Source: Pegoplata infirma
Taxonomy: Eukaryota; Arthropoda; Insecta; Diptera; Anthomyiidae
Direction: 5' to 3'
Length of the DNA: 64,000 nt
Assembly (NCBI GenBank): GCA_963921195.1
Contig: OY992537.1
Coordinates: 151,003,844-151,067,843, forward strand
Of this stretch, positions 47,350 through 58,189 are shown piece by piece. A program made the position numbers and the translations under genes. Numbering within the stretch: position 1 is the first letter of the stretch; each line of letters starts with the position of its first letter. The notes under the pieces are model-generated. The model was given only the letters and a program-made list of their open reading frames with translations, did not search any database and was not told where the DNA came from.

Positions 47350-50300
47350 CACCCAAAAAAATAACTAGTGTTAAACAGTCTAATGTGACTTAGGTAAATT
47401 TTTTTTATATTGAGTTCAAGAAATTGCTCAAGTTTTAACTAAATTGTATATGACATTTATTTTGTAAAATAGCATTGTTTACAATATTAAATTTAACATA
47501 CACAAACTTGAATCTTTTACCTAAGTTTTTTTATAAATATAAATAAATTTAATTCGATAAAGTCGACATATTAATGCTACATTGTAAACAACACATTGAC
47601 AACAAATTGTATTTAATTTTTTATAAAATATATGTATGTATGAGGAACTAATTTATTTAATTAATTAAAAAGGTAAGCAAAATAATGAGTTTATATATTT
47701 GATAAACGTATACATATTAACCAAAATATTAACTTTCAGTTGCAGACGGTGGTGGTTTATCCGAACATTTGCGGCATCCGCCACGCAACTTGTAAAAATA
47801 CATTACTTGGCTGTTTAAATTTTAAGGAACGCCATAAAAAACATAAAACAATTGGTCTCCGGTTCGCAGTGTTGGTTCAATAGTAGACACAAAAGCAGAT
47901 CCAGAAAATGACTTGAGGTTTTTGATTGCAGATTCCGGTTAGTGATAAATCAGCATCTACAGAAAAAATTCTTTAGAAAAATAGTCTCACAATATGGTAC
48001 TTTCTATAGAACAATTGTCTCAGAATATGAAAATTGTTCTAAAGAAAAATTGTCTTAGAATCTATGATTTTTTCTATTGAAAAATTGTATCAGAACCTGA
48101 GACTTTTTCTGTAGAAAAATTGTCACAGAATCTAAAATTTGTTCTGTAGAAAAATTGTGTCAGAATCTGAGTTTTTTTTTTCTATAGGAAAATTGTTTAA
48201 GAATTTACGACTTTTTTTTATAGAAAAATTGTCTCAAAATGCAAAGACAAAAAGTCTATAGAAAAAATTTCTCAGAAATAAAGAATTTTTCTATAGAAAA
48301 AAATTCTAAGAATTACAGAATTTTTTCAATAGTAAATTTCTGAAAGACAATTTTTCTTTAGAAAATTTTTTGATAGACAATTTTTTTATAAAAAAATTTT
48401 CAAGCAGTATTTCCATAGAAAATATCTCTAAAAAAAATTTTTGTATAAAAATTTCTCAAGGACAATTTTTCTATAGAAAATTTCTGAAAGACAATTCTTC
48501 TATAGAAAATTTCTTAAAGACAAGTTTTCTATAAAAAATTTTTTAAATACAATTTTTTATAAAAAATTTTTTATACAATTTTTCTATAGAAAATATGTAT
48601 TAAGACAATTTTTCTTTAAAAATTTCTCAAAGTCAATTTTTCCATAGAAAATTTCTTAAAGACAATTTTTCTCTAGAAATGTCTGAAAGACAATTTTTCT
48701 ACAGAAAATTTCTGAAAGACAATTTTTCTATAGATACTTTCTAAAAAAAACAAAAAAATATCTAAAGAAAAGTTGTTTTTACGAAATTTTTTACAGAATA
48801 ATTTTCTATAGAAAAACTGTATTTTCTATAGAAAAATTATCTTTAAGAAATTTTCTTTACAAAAATTGTCTTTGAAAAAGTTTCTATTAAAAATTGTCTT
48901 TCAAAAATTTTCTATAGAAAAAATGCCTTTAAGACATTTTCTATAAAAAAATTGTATTTGAAAAATTTTCTATTTAAAAATGCCTTTAAGACATTTTCTA
49001 TAGAAAAATTGTATTTGAAAAATTTTCTATTTAAAAATTGTATTTGACAAAGTTTTTATAGAAAAATTGTCTTTAAGAAATTTTCTATAGAAAAATTGTC
49101 TTTCAGAAATTTTCTATAGAAAAATTGACTTTCAGAAATGTTCTATAGAAAAATTGTCCTTGAGAAATTTTCTATAAAAAATTTTCTATAAACAAATTGT
49201 CCTTGAGAAAATTTATGAAAATTTTTTAAAAAATTTTCTACAGAAAAATTTTCTTTTAGAAATTTTCTCTGAAAATCTGTCTTTCAGAAATTTTCTATAG
49301 AAAAATTTTCTTTCACAAATTTTCTGTAAAAAAATTGTCTCTCAGAAAAATTTTTTTTTTAGAAATTTTCTATAGAAAACCTGTCTTTTAGAAATTTTAT
49401 ATAGAAAAATTGTTTTTCAGAAATTTTCTGCAGAAAAATTGTCTCTCTGCAATTTTCTATAAAAAATTGTCTTTGAGAAAGTTTCTATAGAATTTTTTTT
49501 TTTTAATTTTCTATTAAAAAATTATCTTCGAGAAGTTTTCTATATAAAAATTATATTTGGGAAATTTTCTATAGAAAATTATCTTTAAAAAATTTTCTAT
49601 TGAAGAATTGTCTTTGAGAAATTTTCTGTAGAAAAATTGTCCTTGGGAATTGTCTATGGAAAATTATTTTTCAAAAATATTCTCTAGAAAAATTTCTCTC
49701 AGAAATTTTCTATAGAAATATTGTCTAAGAAATTTTCTATAGAATAATTGTCTTTGAGAATTTTTCTATGAAAATTGCCTTTCAGAAGTATTCTATGGAA
49801 AAATTGTGTTTGAGAAAGTTTCCATAGAAAGATTGTCTTTCAGAAATTTTCTACAGAAAACCTGTCTTTCAGAAATTTTATATAGAAAAACTGTCTTTGA
49901 AAAAGTTTCTGTAGAAAAATTGTCTTTGAGAAATATTTTATAGAAAAATTGTCTTTGAGAAATATTCTATAGAAAAATTGTCTTTCAGAAACTTTCTATA
50001 AAAAATTTTCTATAGAAAAATTGTTGTTCAAAAATTTTCTATAGAAAAATTAACTTTCAAAATTTTTTTTAGAAAAATTGTCTTTCAGAAATTTTCTATA
50101 GAAAAATTGTCTTCCAGAAATTTTCTATCGAAAAATTTTCTATAGACGAATTGTCTTTCAGAAAATTTCTACAGAAAAATTGCCTTTCAGAAATTTTCTA
50201 TGAAAAATTATCTTTGTGAAATTTTCTATAGAAAAATTATCTTTTTTAATTGGTTTAAAACCAATTTTCTATAGAAAAATTGGTTTTAAAACATTTTCTA

Positions 50301-51654
50301 TTAAAGAATTGTCTTTGAAGAATTTTCTGTAGAATAATTGTCTTTGGGAAATTTTCTATAGAAAAATTATCTTTAAAAAATTTTATATTAAAGAATTATC
50401 TATGAGAAATTTTTTATAGAAAAATTGTCTTTAAGAAATTTTTTATAGAAATTTTTTTTAAAATTTTTTTTTTTTAAAAAGTTTTCTATAGAAAAATTGT
50501 CGTCAAAAACTTTCTATAGAAAAATTATCTTTCAGAAATTTTCTATAGAAAAATTGTCAACCAGAAATTTTCTATCGAAAAATTTTCTTTCAGAAATTTT
50601 CTATAGAAAAACTGTCTTTCAGGAATTTGCTATAGAAGAATTGTCTTTGAGAAAATTTCTATAGAAAATTTTACTTTAAAAAATTTTACTTTAAGAAATT
50701 TTCTATAGGAGTATTTTCTTTCAGAAATTTTCTGTAGAAAAATTATTTCTCAGAAATTTTCTATAAAAAAATTGTCTTTGGAAATTTTCTATAGAAAAAT
50801 TGTCTATTAAAAATTTTCTATAGAAGAATTGTCTTTGAGAAATTTTTTAAAAAAATTGTCTGTTAAAAATTTTCTATAGTAAATCTGTCTTTTAGAAATT
50901 TTTTATAGAAAAATAGTCTTTCAGAAATTTTCTATAGAAGAATTGTCTTTCAGAAAGTTTCCATAGAAAAATTGTCTGTCAGGAATTTTCTAAAGAAGAA
51001 TTGTCTTTTTATTTCTATAGAAAAATTGTCTGTGAGAAAGTTTCTATAGAAAAAATTAGTTGTCACTGATCATGCTAAGTATGTATTTTAAGCTTGTTAG
51101 TATTTATATTTTATTATAAAATTGTCTTTCAGAAATTTTCTATAGAAGAATTGTCTTTCAGAAAGTTTCTATAGAAAAATTGTCTGTCAGGAATTTTCTA
51201 AAGAAGAATTGTCTTTTTATTTCTATAGAAAATTGTCTTTGAGAAAGTTTCTATAGAAAAAATTAGTTGTCACTGATCATGCTAAGTATGTATTTTAAGT
51301 TTGTTAGTATTTATATTTTATTATAAAATTGTCCTTTATATTAAAAAAAATATTAAAAATAAATGTAATTAAAATTTATAATATTGAGCATTTTGTATGG
51401 AATGGGATATATAAAACTATTAAATCAACCTAAAAAAATACGTTATTTGGCCAATCAAACTGTACCATTTATTTAAATATAGTGGCTAAATAAACAAAAT
51501 TAAATTTGAAATAATGCTTAAATGCATTTTGTAAGTTTACCTAAGTTGATTCGGGTAATATGCAAAGAAACTTTTCAAGTTGGATTCCTGCGAAAAATCA
51601 TAGGTAAATTATACCCTAAAATTAAATAATTTCACAATTGTTTTTTTTTGGGTG
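47350..51654 (-). mobile_element. AB-family element, inner inverted copy, TG TSD
   Basis: B end CACCCAAAAAAATAACTAGT at 47350, A end inverted CACCCAAAAAAAAACAATTG ending at 51654, with TG at 47348-47349 and 51655-51656. Joining the flanks gives GTCTACTACTGAACCAACAC, which matches GTCTACTATTGAACCAACAC within the inner copy itself (inverted, about 47875-47895). The inner copy has the same layout as the outer and an extra duplication of about 208 bp in its A arm (51053-51260 and onward). Confidence 0.9.
47960..51260. repeat. CTATAGAAAAATTGTCTTTCAGAAATTTT array, inner AB copy
   Basis: Counterpart of 44880-47270 in the inverted inner copy: a reverse-then-forward section at 47960-48740, a linker with AAAAAAAACAAAAAAATATC at about 48745, and a long section to 51260. 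Unit about 29 bp around CTATAGAAAAATTG. Confidence 0.93.
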
Positions 51655-51729
51655 TGAACCAACACTGCGAACCGGAGACCAATTGTTTTAAGTTTTTTAT
51701 GGCGTTCCTTAAAATTTAAACAGCCAAGT

Positions 51730-52029
51730 CACAGACTAAATACAGACTCGACAGTAGAGTTTTACAAGAAAAAATGGGGAAAAAATAAGCGATTTTAGGA
51801 GAAAACACAGCTATTTTTAGTCCGTTTTACGCTAACATGGCAACACTTTCTACGAATTAGGAGTGAGTGAGACAACAAAAACCGATCTGGCATCCATTTT
51901 TCTTAGGGCGTGTTATATCAGTTTTCTCTTTCTAACCTAATTCGTAGAAAATTTTGAAAACATTAAACATATGGTTAAAAAATACTTTTTTGACACCTGT
52001 CATATTTGTCGAGTCTGTATTAGTCTGTG
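51730..52029 (-). mobile_element. 300-bp MITE, 7-bp TSD (GCCAAGT)
   Basis: TSD GCCAAGT at 51723-51729 and 52030-52036. Inserted in the B arm of the outer AB copy; the uninterrupted B arm at about 47800-47870 shows the empty site. Confidence 0.95.
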
Positions 52030-52495
52030 GCCAAGTAATGTATTTTTACAAGTTGCGTGGCGGATGCCGCAAATGTTCGGATAAACCACCAACGTCTGCA
52101 ACTGAAAGTTAATATTTTGGTTAATATACGTTTATCAAATATATAAACTCATTATTTTTGCTTACCTTTTTAATTAATTAAATAAATTAGTTCCTCATAC
52201 ATACATACATACATATATTTTATAAAAAATTAAAGACAATTTGTTGCCAATGTGTTGTTTACAATGTGGCATTAATATGTCAATTTATTTATATTTATAA
52301 AAAAAAACTTAGGTAAAAGATTCAAGTTTGTGTATGTTAAATTTAATATTGTAAACAAAGCTATTTTACAAAATAAATGTCATATACAATTTAGTTAAAA
52401 CTTGAGCAATTTCTTGAACTCAATATAAAAAAAATTTACCTAAGTCACATTAGACTGTTTAACACTAGTTATTTTTTTGGGTGTACGCTTCTTCT

Positions 52496-53060
52496 TTAAG
52501 TAAAGGATCCGCTATAGTTTCACGAATTTATTTAAAAGCATCCTGTAAATAGAAAATTATTACAAAATATAAATTTTTAATTTAAAAAATTGGTAAACCC
52601 CATTGGTCTCTTGGTAAGGAGGAACACTTACTTTGTCATTCCATTTGTAACTCATCAAAACAGGACTGGACTCCCTTGGCTTTGGGTTTTGAGGGTTTAA
52701 TTTTATAACTAAAGGCAGGATTGGTATCCACGCTCTTTATTGTAGTGAAGGATTCGCCATAGCTTCAAAAATTTATTTAGCAGTACCCTGTAAAAATAGA
52801 AAATTATTACCAAACACAAATTTTTAACAAAAAATCTATTAAACCTTATTGGTGTCTTCGGAATGCGGGTATACTCACATTATCATTGCATTTGTTATTC
52901 ATCGAAACATACGTCAGGGACTCCATTGGGTTTTCTTAATGAATGGTGTTTTAAGTGATGAAAGCATCTTTAACATTCTTTTATCTTACATTTATTTATC
53001 TTTTAGAAAACTAATTTTTATTATAATTTTTATTTTATTTATTAATTTCCTTTTTACGTT
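52496..53060. repeat. Two degenerate units with mini-me head remnants
   Basis: About 250-bp units at about 52500 and 52745 share GGATCCGCTATAGTTTC / GGATTCGCCATAGCTTC and TAGAAAATTATTAC. Each contains a decayed mini-me head (ACTTTGTCATTCCATTTGTA / ACATTATCATTGCATTTGTT, then GGACTCC). No gene. Confidence 0.55.
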
Positions 53061-53624
53061 TTTATAACACAAAAAATAAACGAACAACGCACACAAAAAT
53101 ACAAAATGAAAATGGCGGTCTGTATTTGTTTTTTTTTGTTGTTTTCTTTCGATAAATTTTTGTGCAAGTAATTTGCGTTATTGTGCAAGCTACTTGGTTA
53201 TTTTGCATAAAAAATGAATTATGTTACTTTAACATCGACAAGCATAATTTTAGCAAAAATTTGGTAAAAATTTTTTTTTGGTATGAAAAAAGTTTTACCA
53301 AGTAGGATTTCTCAATCTTACACAGATTTTTTTTGTGTGTAGAATTTACATTTCCAGAACAAATATTAAAAGTGCTGTCAACTTTATTAGTTTTTGCTCG
53401 AATAACGCAGTTTTAATTTTTTTTTGCGATTTTTAGCTATTTTTTGTGTTTTTTTGTGGATAAAAAAGTTGCAATATTGTTTTTGTTTTGTTGGATAATC
53501 GTTCAACTGTTGACAAGTGTGGACGTGTTTTAATTTATCTCCGTGCTATTAATTGAATTTTTGAAATTGTTCGTAATAGGTATTTTTGTAATATTTTCAT
53601 GACCACATCCAGGAAAATGAAAAT

Positions 53625-54062
53625 ATGGACACAAATGATACCGATTTAATTCGAGGCTCTGCCTCACCGACTGGTGCTGGTCCTAGCACTGGTCTTAGGG
53701 TTGCGACCTTGAAGTCCGACCTTGATTCTGGTAGGGGTGCTCAGCCTAATATTGGTGGTAAAAAGAAAAAGAAACTTAAACCATCAAAGGTCAGGCACAA
53801 CCAGAGACGGCTTTGTTTGAAAATAATTAACAGACTGAGCCAACTTGATGGAACGAAGCTCTCCGAACGTGAGAGGGCGTCGCTATCATGGGCGAAAGGA
53901 GTCATTGAAGAACAGGACAAACTTTCGGCAATGCGCGCATCTGACAAACAGAGCGCTGTTTCGGCCTCGTCATCGAAGTCTGGTAAAAGGTTGCGCTCGC
54001 CCGACGAGAAACCTTTACCTAAGAGATCTAAGGTGACCGGCAACGTCTGGATTTTAATTTAA
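53625..54062 (+). CDS. Fragment of a non-LTR retrotransposon ORF1-like protein
   Basis: A 145-residue frame from ATG 53625. Base composition is clearly more GC-rich than the surroundings, as for a coding insert. It has a Ser/Gly/Pro-rich N-terminus (GSASPTGAGPST), a lysine run (GGKKKKKLKPSKVRHNQRR), a Glu/Arg-rich segment LSERERASLSWAKGVIEEQ and a basic SGKRLRSPDEKPLPKRSKVT stretch. This resembles the N-terminal part of ORF1 proteins of some dipteran LINEs, upstream of the usual 'FSEVVKD' domain. The expected continuation is absent after KVTG; the last residues NVWILI run into A/T sequence. Probably a 5' fragment of a LINE with part of its 5' UTR (from about 53345). Family assignment is from memory. 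Confidence 0.45.
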   Translation: MDTNDTDLIRGSASPTGAGPSTGLRVATLKSDLDSGRGAQPNIGGKKKKKLKPSKVRHNQRRLCLKIINRLSQLDGTKLSERERASLSWAKGVIEEQDKLSAMRASDKQSAVSASSSKSGKRLRSPDEKPLPKRSKVTGNVWILI

Positions 54063-54461
54063 TTTTACAAGTTTTTTTCCAATAATTTATAATAATTTAT
54101 AATTTTATAATTTTTCGGTTTTCAGCGCTTTTTTTTGTAATTTAGAGGGAGCATTTTAAATTTTCCCCGCTAAATTTATTTTTGGCGGTTTCCAGCGCTT
54201 TTTTAGTGAAATTTAGAGGTTTTTGGTTAAAAATAGTTGGCAACAGTGATCATTTTGCAAAATTTCATAAAAAAATCGTCAAAATGACGAAAAATCGTCA
54301 CTTCTGGTAGCACTGATTGAGTACTCGAAAAAATGGGCAGTATTGAGTACTCGGTACTCAATACTTTAACAACACTACACTACTGAATTGTGAGGAAACG
54401 CTAATCTTCAATATGTAATATAGCTTTTTTGTGACGTGTTAAATAAACCAATAAGTAAAAT
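54063..54461. other. AT-rich spacer with a short degenerate repeat
   Basis: CGGTTTTCAGCGCTTTTTTT and GCGGTTTCCAGCGCTTTTTT (about 54116 and 54185) form two degenerate units. TGAGTACTCG and TACTCGGTACTCAATACT lie at about 54318-54365. No gene. Confidence 0.5.
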
Positions 54462-54725
54462 ATGAAACAGATTATTTTATTAAATATATCAGGATTACAT
54501 CTGTATAAAAAAGTAGCTATAGGAATATTGCTATTTATGGTTCTGTTTTCATTGCCAACAATATGCTTCTGCCACAGCCAAAGTTCTGAAATTCCAAGTT
54601 TTAAATATTCGCGGGAAGCTAATGAAAACTTTTCACCAAAAAAAGATGTCCACCATAAGCATAGCCACTCACTCGATAAAGATCATCATAATGAATTTCC
54701 CCATACAACCAGGCGTCAAACAAAA
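54462..54725 (+). CDS. Possible first coding exon of a secreted protein
   Basis: From ATG 54462 the frame encodes a short N-terminus, a hydrophobic stretch VAIGILLFMVLFSLPTICFC (about residues 18-37) that would serve as signal peptide or anchor, then a His/Lys/Asp-rich segment (HHKHSHSLDKDHH) and HTTRRQTK. A plausible splice donor (AAAAG|GTAACA) lies at 54725/54726; without splicing the frame continues to a stop at 54819-54821. This is not repeated elsewhere in the window, so it could be host coding DNA, but an isolated AT-rich frame of this size can arise by chance. I do not recognise the protein. Confidence 0.3.
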
Positions 54726-54844
54726 GGTAACATTGTATTGCATAGGTCAAGTTTACATCCAAATCGAAGACGCTTTGTGTATCGACTATTGTCTTTATTT
54801 AGAGTCTTTGATGCCACTTAAATCGATGCAAATTCCGATACAGG

Positions 54845-55520
54845 CTTGGACTTTTGGCTAAACTGCAGTTTGGGGGGCACCACAAATTTCAACAAAAAAA
54901 GGCATTAGACCAGAATACCGAAATGATTCTCAGCATATTAAAACCTTGTGTTTCGGCTAATGGGTCTTTCCTGAGTCGCGTGAACTTTTTTGGTAGGGTC
55001 ACGCACGTGGCTTCAAAGCTTAAATTTTTTTCTTAAATATTTTGGCTGAATTGCAGTTTATAGGGCACACGGAAATTAAAAAAACTAAAAACGCCACCCG
55101 ATCAAGAATTAAAAAATAAAAAAACCGAAATTAATGATTAGTGGCGCCGGACTCTGGAAGCACCTCTAAGCCCCGCACAAAGTAGCGAAATTTAGCACTG
55201 ATTTTAACCGGCTAAAAGGCTTGATACACAAAAAAAAAACTTTATTAGCGAAGCCGCTAAACTAATTTATGGAGTTTGTAATCCCTAAGCCCGGCCGAAG
55301 GCCGGCTACGCAAAAAAAAATTTTAAAACCAAAAAAAGTATTTTTGATGTCCCTTCCCTGAATGTCCCTATTAAAGAGGACCCCAAAAAAAGTTCCCGGC
55401 GCCACTAATCAATAATTTTGTTTTTTTTTTTTCTTTTTTAATTCTAAAGCGGATTCCGTTTTTAGTTTTTTTTTCGATTTCAGTGTGCCCCATAAACTGC
55501 AATTTTGCCAATATTTTTTT
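54845..55520 (+). mobile_element. Foldback/MITE element M, copy 2, with a partial extra end
   Basis: The complete copy is 55036-55520: TATTTTGGCTGAATTGCAGT to inverted TATTGGCAAAATTGCAGTTT. It contains GGCCGAAGGCCGGCTACGC and GTTCCCGGCGCC as at 37221-37478. A further M-type end (TTTTGGCTAAACTGCAGTTT) lies at about 54852. TTAGCGAAGCCGCTAAA at 55243-55261 recurs at 55838 and 55914. Confidence 0.7.
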
Positions 55521-55951
55521 CTTAAAATTTTTTTTCTAATTGGTATCATTAGAAAGCTTTAAAAATTTCCTTTCGAACATTGATTTTGAACACAAAAATT
55601 TTATTAACCTGTTAAGCGCGAAAACGCGATTTTAATTTATTTTTTTAAATTTTAATTATCTCACGAATGTCACGTATTTGAGGTCATAAAAAGTACATAT
55701 AGGTGTGCAGGTAATTTCCTAAGCTTTCATTTGAACTTCCATTCGAATCTCTAACACTTCTAACACCAGAGATAAAAAGGATAAAAGTTTTATGCCGTTT
55801 TTTGGGCTGAACCTATGGAGTAGAAAAGTTTTCTTTAGCGAAGCCGCTAAAGGAATCAATGGAGTTTGTAATCCCTAAGCCCGACTGAAGGCCGCTATGC
55901 AGAAAAGCTTTATTTAGCGAAGCCGTTTGGGCTGAACCTATGGAGTTTGTA
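55521..55951. other. Repeat remnants without a gene
   Basis: Holds a diverged copy of the GGTATCATTAGAAAGCTT ... CCTGTTAAGCGCGAAAAC repeat (55549-55640) and two TTAGCGAAGCCGCTAAA-type blocks (55838-55930) related to the element just upstream. Confidence 0.55.
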
Positions 55952-56092
55952 CACTTAACCAAAAATCATTGTATTCCCAAAGAAAATCGTTGTAAATTCA
56001 ACAGAAATCATTGTTGATTTTGACCCTACAAATATTTATGTAGATTTCAATTAAAATTGTTGTCAGATTTTGTAAAAGTTGATCAACTCGTT
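55952..56092 (+). mobile_element. G-family element, left 140 bp only
   Basis: CACTTAACCAAAAATCATTG to GTTGATCAACTCG matches the left end of 28394-29216. It is cut at 56092 where the mini-me begins. Confidence 0.8.
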
Positions 56093-56612
56093 TTTATATC
56101 CTCCACTCTAGTGATAGAGGGTATATATAAGTTTGTCATTCCGTTTGTAACACCTCGAAATATTGGTCTAGGACCCCATAAAGTATATATATTCATGATC
56201 CTCGATCGATTTTAAGACGATCTAGCGATGTCCGTCCGTCCGTCCGTCTGTCTGTCTGTTGAAAACACGCTAACTTTTGAAAGACTTTACGGAGGCTCCT
56301 GAAGTTTGGCACATATGTTGGGCATTTACCTGGTCAGGCTGGTATTGCAATCCAGCGAAATCGGTTCAGTGGTTCAAAAGTTATTAGCAAATGAGTGAAT
56401 TTCGGCAAGGGTTTTTCTGGAATTTACGAGATAAAACACACTGTAACTTTCGAACGGTAATTCTGAAGTGTGGTATATATATTTGCCGTTCTTCTGGTCC
56501 GCTTCGTTTTCAATTTCAGCCAAATCGGTCCAGTGGTTCAAAAGTTGTTAGCAAAAACGTAAATTTCAGATTAGTTTCACCTTAAATTCACATGTTGAAA
56601 ACCCGTTAAACA
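56093..56612 (+). mobile_element. mini-me element, 5' portion, cut by a LINE
   Basis: TATCCTCCACTCTAGTGATA, GAGGGTATATATAAGTTTGT, GGACCCCATAAAG, (TA)n, core GATCGATTTTAAGACGATCT and (GTCY)n at 56230-56262. The tail is not reached because the LINE starts at 56613. Confidence 0.88.
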
Positions 56613-58189
56613 TTTTTTTTTTATTCTCATTCATTTATTTTATTGAATCTTCACTAAAATTATGTGAACTAACAATAAGTGTTCAAATCTTAAAACTAAT
56701 ATAACTTAATATTAAGTCCAGCCAGTGCCAGACAAAATTTCATTTGCTCATAAATTATCCAATGTTTTCAAAAGCATCATCCTTCACTTTAGTGTGCCAA
56801 GTCAGCAGTGGCCCTCCTTCTAAGTCGTTGGTGACCACGATTATTCAGTAGATTGCGTGCTAAATTGTTTGGATGTGATTCCAGTTTTCGTAAGTAGTTT
56901 TGGGAAACATTTAGATCCTGTGTATGTTCAAGTTTCTAACATACCAGGGGGCATCAGTAATCATACGCAAAATGTTGTTCTGTTTTCTTTGTATTTTTTC
57001 CACATTAGACGCAGAGGCAGTGCCCCATAACTGAATACCATAGCACCATATAGGTTTTATAATCGAGCTGTAGATCAATAGTTTACAGTCTAACTTAAGT
57101 TTCGAGTTTCTCCCAATTAGCCAATTAACTGCAATAGTTTTCAATTTCATTTGGGTTAATTTTGCATCTATATGGTCTTTCCACGTAAGACGACGATCCA
57201 GATGAATTCCGAGGTACTTAACCGTTGTATGTTGAGGTACAATGTGATTATTAATCCGAATTTGGGGACAAGTTTCTCGTCTTAACGTGAACGTTATGTG
57301 GATGCATTTCTGCTCATTCACTTTAATCTTCCACTTATTTAACCAGTATTCTAATTCAAGAATGTGACTTTGCAAAATTCGAGTTGCTTCAAGTGGATTG
57401 TTATGGGAGCTTAAAATAGCTGTATCATCTGCAAATGTGGAGGTATGCGTATTTCGATTAGTTGACATATCAGAGGTGTACAAAATATATAAAAGCGGTC
57501 CCAAAATACTACCTTGTGGAACTCCAGCTTGTATTATTTGCGGGGTACTGACAAAATCGTTTTCCTTCACTGTAAACTTACGATCTGTTATGTAATTTTC
57601 GAGTAACTTATGTGTATTTGGTGGTAACATATTTTTTGACTTATAGAGCAAACCCTCATGCCAAACCTTATCGAACGCCTGTGAGACATCAATAAAAAGT
57701 GCGGAACAATATTTTTTTTCTTCATAGGCTTTTCTAATTTCACCTACCAGTCTATGAACTTGCTCAATTGTACCATGTTTCTTTCTGAATCCAAACTGGT
57801 GATCGGGGATAGAGTTGTTCTGAGCGACATGAGTTGTTAATCTGTTCAGTAACAGTTTTTCAAAAAGTTTTGATAAATTGGATAACAGACTGATAGGCCT
57901 ATATGATTCCACTTTTGTGTGATCTTTGCCTGGCTTGGGTATCATTTTAACGAGAGAAATTTTCCATTCTGGGGGATAATGTTGTAGGCGTAATATAGCA
58001 TTAAAAATAAAAATAATTATTCTTAATGCTATTCGGGGTAACTCCAAAAGCATTTTATTACTGATCTTATCAATACCAAATGCCTTTTTGGGGTTTAATT
58101 CACAAACTGCCTTTTCGACCTCTCGCATCTCAAACCTAACGGGTAATGCTATGCGCTGCACATTGGGTTGAATGAGAGGCAAAGTGGCG

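Larger units (their letters stand above)
44490..52493 (+). mobile_element. AB-family element, outer copy, TA TSD
   Basis: Left ('A') end CACCCAAAAAAAAACAATTG and right ('B') end inverted CACCCAAAAAAATAACTAGT are flanked by TA (44488-44489 and 52494-52495). Structure: A arm about 390 bp, forward array, reverse array, an 80-bp single-copy segment, then the B arm. An inverted copy of the same family is inserted at 47350-51654 and a MITE at 51730-52029. Subterminal motifs TATAATTTACCTAAG (A) and CTTAGGTAAATTTTTTTTAT (B). Non-coding. Confidence 0.85.
44078..53339. mobile_element. Element C, CACGCAAAAAAAAATCTGTG end, TA TSD
   Basis: Left end CACGCAAAAAAAAATCTGTG, right end inverted CACACAAAAAAAATCTGTGT, TA at 44076-44077 and 53340-53341. 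Its own sequence is about 44078-44489 and 52494-53339; the rest is the nested 44490-52493 element. Subterminal AAAATCTGGCATAATTTTACC at left and an inverted ACTTGGTAAAAC at right relate it to D and E1. No gene. Confidence 0.75.

Noticed and set aside
44490..52493. Reading as two crossing elements, 44490-51654 and 47350-52493
   Set aside because: Crossing insertions are impossible as simple events and the flanking dinucleotides mismatch (TA/TG). Nesting of an inverted copy explains TSDs and the restored site.
56911..58182. Treating the 423-codon RT frame as a complete gene with Met at 58182
   Set aside because: The Met and next residues are read from the TIR of the inserted Transib-like element; the true ORF continues at 63692-63999.
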